Of a DNA stretch of 64,000 bases, positions 57,566 to 64,000 are shown in pieces. Source of the stretch: Amycolatopsis sp. CA-128772 (GTDB lineage Bacteria; Actinomycetota; Actinomycetes; Mycobacteriales; Pseudonocardiaceae); contig NZ_PPHG01000022.1 of assembly GCF_002904295.1 (NCBI RefSeq), positions 186,001 to 250,000 on the forward strand, read 5' to 3'. Within the stretch, counting starts at the first letter, position 1. Each line of letters begins with the position of its first letter. A model generated the notes under the pieces. The model was given only the letters and a program-made list of their open reading frames with translations. It did not search any database and was not told where the DNA came from. The translations under genes were made by a program, and so were the position numbers.

Positions 57566-59629
57566 ATGAACGACAAGCCGCGCCGCCTCCGCTGGCTGAT
57601 CCCGGCCCTCCTGGTGATCGCCTGGCTCGGCCTGGGCGGGTTCGGCGGCCCGTTCGCCGGCAAGCTCAGCGAGGTCGCGAAGAACGACAACGCCGCCTTC
57701 CTGCCGCAATCGGCCGAAGCCACCGAAGTCTCCGACGAGCAGAAGGCGTTCACGCCGCGCCAGGTGCTGCCCGCGACCGTCGTCGCCGAGCGCACGAGCG
57801 GCCTGACCGCCGACGACCGGCGCTTCCTGGAGACCAAGGCGCAGGAGCTGGGCGGCGTGCCCGGCGTCGCCGGCCCGCTCGGCAAGCCGCAGCCGGCGCC
57901 GCGGGACGACCAGGCCGTGCAGCTCGCCGTGCCGATCTTCGCCGACGGCAACCCGGCCGACGTCGTCAAGGAGGTCCGGGACCGGCTCGGCGGCGCCCCG
58001 GCCGGGCTGACCGTGCTCGTCACCGGGCCGGCCGGGCAGATCGCCGACCTGGTCAAGGCGTTCGGCGGCATCGACGGCATCCTGCTGCTGGTCGCCGGCG
58101 GCGTGGTCGCGCTGATCCTCGTCGTGGTCTACCGCAGCCCGCTGCTGCCGTTCCTGGTGCTCCTGTCGGCGGTGTTCGCCCTCGGGCTCGCCAGCCTGGT
58201 CGTCTACCTGCTGGCGAAGCACGACATCCTCGCGCTCAACGGCCAGAGCCAGGGCATCCTCTCCATCCTCGTCTTCGGCGCGGCGACCGACTACGCCCTG
58301 CTGCTGGTCGCCCGGTTCCGCGAGCAGCTGCGCGACACGCCGAGCCGGTTCGACGCGCTGAAGCTCGCCTGGCGGGCGACCCTCGAACCGATTGCGGCGT
58401 CGGCGGGCACCGTCGTGCTCGGCGTGCTGTGCCTGCTGTTCAGCGACCTCAACTCGAACAAGGGCCTGGGCCCGGTGGCGGCCATCGGCATCGGCGCGGC
58501 GCTGCTGGCGTCCACGACGTTCCTGCCCGCGGCGCTGGCCCTGTGCGGGCGCGGCGCGTTCTGGCCGTTCAAGCCGGCCCTGGGCTCGCCGCACCCGGAG
58601 ACGTCCGGCATCTGGGGCCGCGTCGCACGCCTGGTCGGCCGCCGTCCGCGCGCGGTCTGGGTGGTGACGGCGCTGGTGCTCGGCGTCGGCGTCGCGTTCC
58701 TGCCGCAGCTGAAGGCGTCCGGCACCGCGCAGTCCGACGTCTTCCTGACCCAGGTGGAATCGGGGACGGGCCAGGAGATTCTCGGCCGGCACTTCCCGGG
58801 CGGCCTCGGCGCACCCGCCATCACGATCGCCGACGCCGGCGCGCTGCCCGCCGTCCTCCAAGCGTCCGAACCGGACGGTGTGGCGCAGTCGTTCCCGTTG
58901 CCCGGGCCCGACGGGCGCCCCAAGGTCGTCGGCGGCCGGGTGCAGATCCTCTCGGTGCTGACCGACCCGGCGGACTCGGAGGCGGCGGTCGCCACGGTCG
59001 GCCGGCTGCGCGACGCGGTGCACGCGGTGCCCGGCGCGAACGCGAAGGTCGGCGGCCCGACCGCGATCCAGCTGGACACGCAGCAGACGTCGAAGCACGA
59101 CCGCGCGCTGATCATCCCGATCGTGCTGCTGGTGATCTTCCTGGTGCTCGCCCTGCTGCTGCGGTCGTTCCTGGCGCCCCTGCTGCTGATCGCCACGGTG
59201 GTCCTGTCGTTCGCCGCGACGATGGGCGTGTCGGCGCTGGTGTTCAACCACCTCCTGGGCTTCCCGGGGGCCGACCCGGTGGTGCCGTTGTTCGGGTTCG
59301 TCTTCCTGGTGGCGCTCGGCATCGACTACAACATCTTCCTGATGACCCGGGTGCGGGAGGAAGCGCGGACGCGGGGAACGCGCGAAGGCACGTTGCGCGG
59401 GTTGTCGTTGACGGGCGGGGTGATCACGTCGGCCGGGGTCGTGCTCGCGGCGACGTTCTCCGCGCTGGCGGTGATCCCGATCCTGTTCCTGGCGCAGATC
59501 GCGTTCATCGTCGCGTTCGGGGTGCTGCTGGACACGCTGCTCGTGCGGTCGCTGCTGGTACCCGCGCTGACCGTCGACGTCGGGCGGCGGATCTGGTGGC
59601 CGTCGAAACTGGCGCGGCAGGAGGGGTAG
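57566..59629 (+). CDS. MMPL/RND-type membrane transporter
   Basis: Inner-membrane exporter (687 aa) with two repeats of one helix, a large external loop, then five helices. Family traits: helix 1 (LRWLIPALLVIAWLGLGG), GAATDYALLLVARFREQL and GIDYNIFLMTRVREEARTRG, which hold the conserved Asp-Tyr proton-relay pairs in both halves. Related proteins move lipids or drugs out of actinomycetes. ATG 57566 follows AAAGGA by 11 bases. Divergent MarR gene and operator point to induced efflux. Its stop is 5 bases from a convergent gene. Confidence 0.92.
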   Translation: MNDKPRRLRWLIPALLVIAWLGLGGFGGPFAGKLSEVAKNDNAAFLPQSAEATEVSDEQKAFTPRQVLPATVVAERTSGLTADDRRFLETKAQELGGVPGVAGPLGKPQPAPRDDQAVQLAVPIFADGNPADVVKEVRDRLGGAPAGLTVLVTGPAGQIADLVKAFGGIDGILLLVAGGVVALILVVVYRSPLLPFLVLLSAVFALGLASLVVYLLAKHDILALNGQSQGILSILVFGAATDYALLLVARFREQLRDTPSRFDALKLAWRATLEPIAASAGTVVLGVLCLLFSDLNSNKGLGPVAAIGIGAALLASTTFLPAALALCGRGAFWPFKPALGSPHPETSGIWGRVARLVGRRPRAVWVVTALVLGVGVAFLPQLKASGTAQSDVFLTQVESGTGQEILGRHFPGGLGAPAITIADAGALPAVLQASEPDGVAQSFPLPGPDGRPKVVGGRVQILSVLTDPADSEAAVATVGRLRDAVHAVPGANAKVGGPTAIQLDTQQTSKHDRALIIPIVLLVIFLVLALLLRSFLAPLLLIATVVLSFAATMGVSALVFNHLLGFPGADPVVPLFGFVFLVALGIDYNIFLMTRVREEARTRGTREGTLRGLSLTGGVITSAGVVLAATFSALAVIPILFLAQIAFIVAFGVLLDTLLVRSLLVPALTVDVGRRIWWPSKLARQEG

Positions 59630-59634
59630 GCCGG

Positions 59635-60840
59635 TCAGGGCACCGGGTCGATCCCCTCCGGGAGCTGTTCGAGCTCGGCGGGGACCGGGTGGCGCTGGAC
59701 CAGCTGCCGGACGGTCGTGAGGTCCCGGTGGGGCCGTGGTGGCGCGGTGAAGAGTTCGCTCTTCCAGGTGGCGAACCTGCGGTCCCAGGGGGCCCGGAGG
59801 GCGGTGAGCTTCGTGTCCAGGTCCGCGGGACTGTGCCCGGCCACGGTGGCGTGCGCCTCCTGGCCGGTCCGCCACGCGTCGGCCTCGAACGACAGGCCCA
59901 GCTGGTAGGCCTTATACGCCTGGCCGTACTGCACGAAGGTCACGTCGAACCGCTTCTTCAGCTCCTTGAACCGGTCCTGGAACCGGCCGCCGGCCACCGG
60001 CATCTGCGGCTGGTCCGGCCGCTTCGGGGCGAGGGCGAGGTCCCCCTCGAACGTCCGGACGTCCAGGCAGGTCGCCTGCCAGGCGGTCGACGCCTTCTCC
60101 AGTTCCGCGTGCGCCACGGCGTTGAAGGGAATCGACTGGGACCAGGCGTCCGCCTCGGCCTCCTCCTCGCCGCTGAGCCGGGCGCCCTGCTGCTGCGCCG
60201 TCGTCACCACGCCGACGTCCATGCCGATGGCGGCGGACACGGCGGCGGCGATCGCCGGGGCGTCCCGCCTCTCCCGCTTCTTCTTGCGCAGGTCGGCCGC
60301 GTGTTCCCGGGTGCACAGCAGCCGCGCCACGCGGAAGAACTGCTCGGCGTGCCGGCTTTCGTGGAGCACCGTGTCGGCCAGCTTGGCGCGCCGGGTCACG
60401 TCCAGGGTCGGCTCCTTGAGCAGGTCGAACGAGATGTCCATGATCCACAGGTCCGGCTTGAAGGTGCCGAGCACGCTGCCCCCGGTCGCGGTCAGCCCGG
60501 GCAGCAGGTCGACCTTCGGGACGTCCAGCTGCCGCAGCTGGTCGTTGATGGCCGTGTAGAGCGCTTTCCGGCGGGTACCGGCGTCGGCGCCCGGGGCATC
60601 CCATCCCTGGAACACCCCGGCGAGACCACCGACGAAGCCACCGACGTCGGCGGCCAGCCCGGTGGCCCGTTGCACGACGGGCCGGGACTCCCGGCCGACG
60701 ATCCGCTGGACGGCCTGGTTCCCGGCGTGCGCCTGCAACGCGAGCAGCAACCGTTCCCCGGCCCGCAGATCCGGACGACGGCCGGCCGCGTGTCCGTCGC
60801 GCTGGTGCCGATGTGCCCGCGGTCGCTCAGTGTGCTCCAT
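59635..60840 (-). CDS. Putative contractile-injection-system effector with HExxH motif
   Basis: Protein of 401 aa without signal peptide. The N-terminus has LLLALQAHAGNQAVQRIVGR then VVQRA, the LQ..AGN.AV.R...VQR leader seen on proteins associated with extracellular contractile injection systems (eCIS) in streptomycetes, as I recall. Then come a Gly-rich segment, TVLHESRHAEQFF (an HExxH zinc-peptidase motif, about residues 161-165) and GEEEAEADAW, a possible third zinc ligand. The rest is helical. AAGGAG lies 8 bases before ATG 60840. No eCIS structural genes are in the window. Peptidase function is inferred. Confidence 0.62.
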   Translation of the reverse strand: MEHTERPRAHRHQRDGHAAGRRPDLRAGERLLLALQAHAGNQAVQRIVGRESRPVVQRATGLAADVGGFVGGLAGVFQGWDAPGADAGTRRKALYTAINDQLRQLDVPKVDLLPGLTATGGSVLGTFKPDLWIMDISFDLLKEPTLDVTRRAKLADTVLHESRHAEQFFRVARLLCTREHAADLRKKKRERRDAPAIAAAVSAAIGMDVGVVTTAQQQGARLSGEEEAEADAWSQSIPFNAVAHAELEKASTAWQATCLDVRTFEGDLALAPKRPDQPQMPVAGGRFQDRFKELKKRFDVTFVQYGQAYKAYQLGLSFEADAWRTGQEAHATVAGHSPADLDTKLTALRAPWDRRFATWKSELFTAPPRPHRDLTTVRQLVQRHPVPAELEQLPEGIDPVP

Positions 60841-61394
60841 TGACTGCGCTCCTTCGCCGTCATTCCGGTATCCCAGCCGGAGGGTCCGGGCGGAACCCGC
60901 GGCGGGGTAGGGGCGAGGGTGAAGATCGCTGCCCGTTCGCGCACTGTCGGGGATGCGCGGCCGCGAGACCGCTGATGCGGCCCAGTCTCGTGTGCACCGG
61001 CAACCGGCGGGCCGGCTTCCATCGCCAGGGCGCCGCGGAGTTTCGCCCCGCAGATCCCCTGACCGATCGCCGCCTTGAAGCCCGGGCATTCGACCAGTGG
61101 TACGTGGTCGCAAGTCGCCGCGTGGCTGAGGCTGTTGCGCATGCGGGACAGGCGTTCGATCTTCTCCGTCACCTCGGCGGCCTTCTCCGCCATGCGCTCG
61201 CGCAGGGCCGCGTCGGCCGGGGTGGCCGTCAGGAAGCGGGCGATCTCGGCGATCGTGAAGCCCGCGCCGCGTGCGCAGGCCACCAGGTCCAGGCGCTGCA
61301 GGACGTCCGGGGTGTACGTGCGCCGCAGGCCGTTGCGGCCCGCCGGGGTGATCAGGCCGCGCTTCTCGTAGAAACGCAGGGCCGAGGCGGTCAT
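60492..61394 (-). pseudogene. MerR-family regulator lacking its HTH start and own stop
   Basis: The frame starts MTASALRFYEKRGLITPAGRN, then a MerR dimer helix (AEKAAEVTEKIERLSRMRNS) and CDHVPLVECPGFKAAI, as in SoxR-like regulators. The usual first 11-15 residues (IGE.A..TGV) and hence part of the HTH are missing; the ATG overlaps the ATG of the divergent metallo-beta-lactamase gene. After about residue 115 the frame runs on without a stop into the eCIS-type gene in another frame. Both ends therefore look damaged. It may be a decayed regulator or a short functional form with a start I cannot see. Confidence 0.55.
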
Positions 61395-62685
61395 GCAGAT
61401 CCACCACCTCGACTGCGGGTCCGTGCGGCCCGTCGACGCCCCCGGCCTGCCCACCGCGCCCGCCGTCGACCACTGCCTGCTGATCGAGGCCGGGGGCGAC
61501 GGGCTCGTGCTCGTCGAAACCGGCCTCGGCCTCGGCGACGTCCGCGATCGCGGCGCCACCCTGGGCGGCGACTGGGTGGCCATGGCGCAGCCGCGCCTCG
61601 CCGAGGCCGAGACCGCCGTCCGGCAGGTCGCCCGGCTCGGCTTCGACCCGGCCGACGTGCGGCACGTCGTCGTGACCCACCTCGACGTCGACCACTGCGG
61701 CGGGCTGCCCGACTTCCCCGACGCCCGCGTCCACGTCCTCGCCGCGGAGCTCGACGCGGCCCTCGCCGAGGCGCCGAGCTTCCGCTACCGGCCCGCGCAC
61801 TGGGCGCACGGCCCGAAGTGGGAGACCTACGACGCTCCGGACGGCGACGACTGGTTCGGCTTCGCGTCCACCCCGCTGACCGGCGTGGCGGCGGACGTCC
61901 GGCTGGTGCCGCTCGGCGGCCACACGGCGGGCCACGCCGGGGTCGCCGTCCACGACGGCACCCGCTGGCTGCTGCACGGCGGCGACGCCTACTACTACCA
62001 CCGTGAACTCGCCGCCGACCCGGAACCGCACCCGGTGCTGGACATCGTCCAGACCCGCTCGGAACTCCACCACGACCTGCGGCTGGGCACGCAGGCGAGG
62101 CTGCGCGAGCCGGTCCGGCGGCACGGGGACGCGGTGACCGTCTTCAGCGCCCACGACCCGTGGGAGCCGGCGAGGCTGCAGGGTCAGGAGTCTTGGCGGG
62201 CGCGGACGTCCGCGGTCTCGCCGGTCAGGTACCCGGCCGTGCCGGTGAGGGCGAGCAGGCGGTCCAGTGCCGGCTGCCGGTCGTCCAGGTGCAGCCGGGC
62301 GCCCGTGGCCGTCACGACGCGGTACACCTGCATCAGCTCCGACAGCCCGGACGAGTCGCAGAAGCCGAGGGCGCCGCAGTCCAGCCGGACCGCGTGGACG
62401 CCGGGGTGGCCCGCCAGCCGGGCGGTGACCAGGCGCAGCAGCAGCCCGGCCGTGGCGAACTCCAGGTCACCCGTGATCGTCACGCGGGCGGTCGTCTCGT
62501 CCGGCGTGCTCCACGTGCACGTCAGGGCGTTCTTCATGCCGGCAGCTCCGCTCCGGCGGCCTGTCCCGCCAGGTTCGTGCGCGCAGCTTGGAGCAGGCCG
62601 GTCGCCCGCGGGAAGTCCCGTAGCTCCGCCCCGAGCAGCTCGAGGGCGGGCACGAGGGAGGCGGCCGGGACGCCGCGCGCGGTGA
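61393..62685 (+). CDS. Metallo-beta-lactamase-fold hydrolase (lactonase-like)
   Basis: MBL-fold protein. The zinc motif THLDVDHCGG (HxDxDH), then GGHTAGHAGV, HGGDAYYYH and FSAHDPWE supply the usual ligands, as in AHL-lactonase-like enzymes. The domain is complete by about position 62160 (255 residues). The frame continues 175 codons further, antisense to the STAS and cobalamin-sensor genes, into low-complexity Arg/Ser sequence, so the native stop seems lost or the tail is not made. The start ATG overlaps the MerR start on the other strand. A lactone substrate is possible but unproven. Confidence 0.6.
   Translation: MQIHHLDCGSVRPVDAPGLPTAPAVDHCLLIEAGGDGLVLVETGLGLGDVRDRGATLGGDWVAMAQPRLAEAETAVRQVARLGFDPADVRHVVVTHLDVDHCGGLPDFPDARVHVLAAELDAALAEAPSFRYRPAHWAHGPKWETYDAPDGDDWFGFASTPLTGVAADVRLVPLGGHTAGHAGVAVHDGTRWLLHGGDAYYYHRELAADPEPHPVLDIVQTRSELHHDLRLGTQARLREPVRRHGDAVTVFSAHDPWEPARLQGQESWRARTSAVSPVRYPAVPVRASRRSSAGCRSSRCSRAPVAVTTRYTCISSDSPDESQKPRAPQSSRTAWTPGWPASRAVTRRSSSPAVANSRSPVIVTRAVVSSGVLHVHVRAFFMPAAPLRRPVPPGSCAQLGAGRSPAGSPVAPPRAARGRARGRRPGRRAR
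62184..62537 (-). CDS. STAS-domain protein, last gene of the PP2C-cobalamin operon
   Basis: STAS protein (117 aa): ARVTITGDLEFATAGLLLRL, AVRLDCGALGFCDSSGLSEL with the phospho-Ser region DSSGL, and a C-terminal LDRLLALTG helix. Its ATG overlaps the stop of the cobalamin-sensor gene (ATGA). Beside a PP2C phosphatase it is a natural substrate for dephosphorylation in a partner-switch pathway leading to a sigma factor. The matching anti-sigma kinase is not in the window. Confidence 0.85.
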   Translation of the reverse strand: MKNALTCTWSTPDETTARVTITGDLEFATAGLLLRLVTARLAGHPGVHAVRLDCGALGFCDSSGLSELMQVYRVVTATGARLHLDDRQPALDRLLALTGTAGYLTGETADVRARQDS

Positions 62686-63604
62686 GGATCCCGGCGGTCC
62701 AGGTCAGGAACCCGGTGAACAGCTCGGCGTCGCCGACGTAGAGGGCCGTGGCCAGGAACTCGACGATGTGCGCCAGGTCCTCGGCCGTGTACTGGCGCTG
62801 CAGGTCGGTGTAGGAGCGCATCGCCGGGATGCGCTCCTCCAGGCCGGCCAGGACGGCCTTCACCAGCCGGCCCGAGCTGCGGGTGACCAGCGTGTACTCC
62901 TGGTCGGCCAGGTGCGGCAGGTCGTCGAGGGGCTGGTGCGCCGCGTGCGGGCGGGGGAGCGGCCGGGCCAGCCGGTCGGCGGCCGAGCGCGCGTCCGGGG
63001 CCCAGGCCTCGGCACCCAGCAGCCGGGCGTAGCGGCCGTCGGGCCCGAAGGCCGCGCCGCCCGCGATGACCGGGGTCGCCGCTGCCTGGCACGCGGTGAT
63101 CGTCGCGTGGGCCGTCGGGAGCCGGGTCGCGATCGACCCGGACAGCGCGACCGCGTCCGGGCCGGTGCGGTGCAGGTGGGCCACCAGGTGCGGGGCCGGC
63201 ACCTGCGCGCCGAGGTAGTCGACCTGGAACCCGCGCAGGCGCAGCACCTCCGACAACAGCCGGGCCGGCATCGCGTGCCATTCGCCGTCGACGCAGGCGA
63301 CCGTGATCCGGCCCAGGTGCGGTTCGGGGCGGCGCAGCACGTAACCGAACGTGGCGATGACGCGGTCGTTGATCGCGGTCGCCGCGTGTTCCTGCGCGAC
63401 GGTGAGCCGGTTCGCCGCCCATTCGAGGCCGACCCGCCGCTGCACCGCGCCGATGACGTCGAGCAGCACGCTTTCCGGGTCCGTCCCGTCGCCGAGCGCC
63501 TGGACCACGACGTCGCCCGCGGCGTACTCGTCGCCGGTCGTGACGGCGTTCCAGAGCCGTTCGGCGTGTTCGGCCACCGCGGTGCCGCGGGTAGCGGTGC
63601 TCAT
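62534..63604 (-). CDS. Cobalamin-binding sensor protein (CarH/LitR-like module without HTH)
   Basis: Soluble B12-binding protein (356 aa). A helical cap (about 5-85) has VGLEWAANRLTVAQEHAAT, the W..(9)..EH segment of CarH and methylase caps that shields adenosylcobalamin. The Rossmann B12 domain (about 90-215) has VDGEWHAMPARLLSEVLRLR, an ExHxx motif with the cobalt-binding His, and GPDAVALSGS. A helical domain follows (ITARGVPAASLVPALELLG). No DNA-binding domain is present, unlike CarH. ATGA overlaps tie it to PP2C before and STAS after. It could sense light or B12 for the partner-switch. Confidence 0.8.
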   Translation of the reverse strand: MSTATRGTAVAEHAERLWNAVTTGDEYAAGDVVVQALGDGTDPESVLLDVIGAVQRRVGLEWAANRLTVAQEHAATAINDRVIATFGYVLRRPEPHLGRITVACVDGEWHAMPARLLSEVLRLRGFQVDYLGAQVPAPHLVAHLHRTGPDAVALSGSIATRLPTAHATITACQAAATPVIAGGAAFGPDGRYARLLGAEAWAPDARSAADRLARPLPRPHAAHQPLDDLPHLADQEYTLVTRSSGRLVKAVLAGLEERIPAMRSYTDLQRQYTAEDLAHIVEFLATALYVGDAELFTGFLTWTAGILTARGVPAASLVPALELLGAELRDFPRATGLLQAARTNLAGQAAGAELPA

Positions 63605-64000
63605 GCGGTGTACCTCCCGCGCCCGTGGCCGCCGACCGCGGCCAGGTGCTGCCCGCGCGGCGCGGTGATCGCCACCACGGCCATGTCGTCGTGGGTGCCG
63701 CGCCCGATCCACTGCGAGGCGAGCATCTGGACGCGCTCGACGACGGCGTCGGCCGGCATGTTCGCGCACTCGGCGACGGCCTGCTTCAGCCGGTCTTCGC
63801 CGAACATGGCGTCCCCCAGCGGGCCGCCCTTCGCCTCGATGATCCCGTCGGTGTAGAGCAGGCAGGTTTCCCCGGGGTGCAGGGTGACGTCCGCGCTCAC
63901 CGACGCGATCTCGGGCAGCACGCCGATCAGGGTGCCGTGGCTCTCGGCCTCTTCGACCCGGCCGTCGGCCCGCACGATCAGCGGCGGCGGGTGCCCCGCG
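63601..64000 (-). CDS. PP2C/SpoIIE-type serine phosphatase, 3' part (runs off the right edge)
   Basis: C-terminal 132 residues of a SpoIIE-like phosphatase. Visible: HPPPLIVRADG, GVLPEIASVSADVTLHPGE, CLLYTDGIIEAKGG with the metal-binding Asp, and GTHDDMAVVAI with the last metal Asp. The rest, including any sensor domain, lies beyond the window. It is the upstream gene of the operon, overlapping the cobalamin-sensor start by ATGA. It would dephosphorylate STAS proteins such as the one two genes on. Confidence 0.85.
   Translation of the reverse strand, partial: AGHPPPLIVRADGRVEEAESHGTLIGVLPEIASVSADVTLHPGETCLLYTDGIIEAKGGPLGDAMFGEDRLKQAVAECANMPADAVVERVQMLASQWIGRGTHDDMAVVAITAPRGQHLAAVGGHGRGRYTA

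Noticed and set aside
62160..62685. C-terminal extension of the MBL-fold protein as a real domain
   Set aside because: It is antisense to the STAS gene and reads as low-complexity Arg/Ser/Pro; I left it in the coordinates only because no earlier stop exists.

Overview
The window is high-GC actinomycete DNA. Pseudonocardiaceae, probably Amycolatopsis or a close relative, is the best guess. This rests on the GC-rich third codon positions, frequent GTG starts, CBM2-tailed secreted cellulases, a CebR-type LacI regulon, F420-type and DUF6292-type proteins and an AfsA homologue. The genus is inferred, since no rRNA lies in the window.

The first 28.5 kb is a cellulose and xyloglucan utilisation island. 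It runs: the last codons of a left-edge gene, CebG/CebF/CebE ABC importer, CebR repressor, a four-cellulase operon (GH48, GH5, GH6, GH12), a GNAT gene, a second CebE-like binding protein with its own LacI regulator, an AA10 LPMO, an AGE-family sugar isomerase with an aldo/keto reductase, a CBM2 protein with a Cip1-like C-terminus, and a GH74 xyloglucanase. Six secreted proteins carry CBM2. Nine copies of a TGGGAGCGCTCCCA-type palindrome (six strong, one moderate, two degenerate or orphan) sit at the promoters, so uptake, hydrolysis and oxidation of cellulose appear to be controlled together by CebR. Three hydrolase promoters share one architecture: TTTACA, an 18-bp spacer, TACC(G/T)T, then the operator.

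Inside this island, at 20.2-25.2 kb, lies a five-gene operon: an HTH/TPR regulator, a non-canonical AfsA-type hotdog protein, a tandem carboxymuconolactone-decarboxylase (CMD) protein, a HAD phosphatase and an MDR reductase. AfsA, phosphatase and reductase are the activities needed to make gamma-butyrolactone or furan hormones. The CMD protein and the absence of a TetR-type receptor gene make this the best candidate for an undescribed signalling system.

From 28.6 to 43 kb come a sugar MFS porter, an LLM flavin oxidoreductase, MetH, an FAD monooxygenase, a PI-PLC-like exported protein, CutA, an RraA-like protein and a signalling cluster (LuxR regulator, HATPase, double-PAS histidine kinase, receiver-only regulator, STAS). 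From 43 to 53 kb are a membrane/TPR gene split by an in-frame TAG, a PaaK-like ligase with a MarR regulator, several small or low-complexity proteins and a Tat-exported glutaminase-type protein with a beta-trefoil tail.

From 53 to 64 kb come a polyamine operon (decarboxylase, SpeD, SpeE-like), two secreted proteins, a MarR-MMPL efflux pair with a clear operator, and a probable contractile-injection-system effector with an HExxH motif. A truncated MerR gene lies head to head with a metallo-beta-lactamase-fold gene. The right edge holds a PP2C phosphatase, cobalamin-binding sensor and STAS operon whose phosphatase runs off the window.
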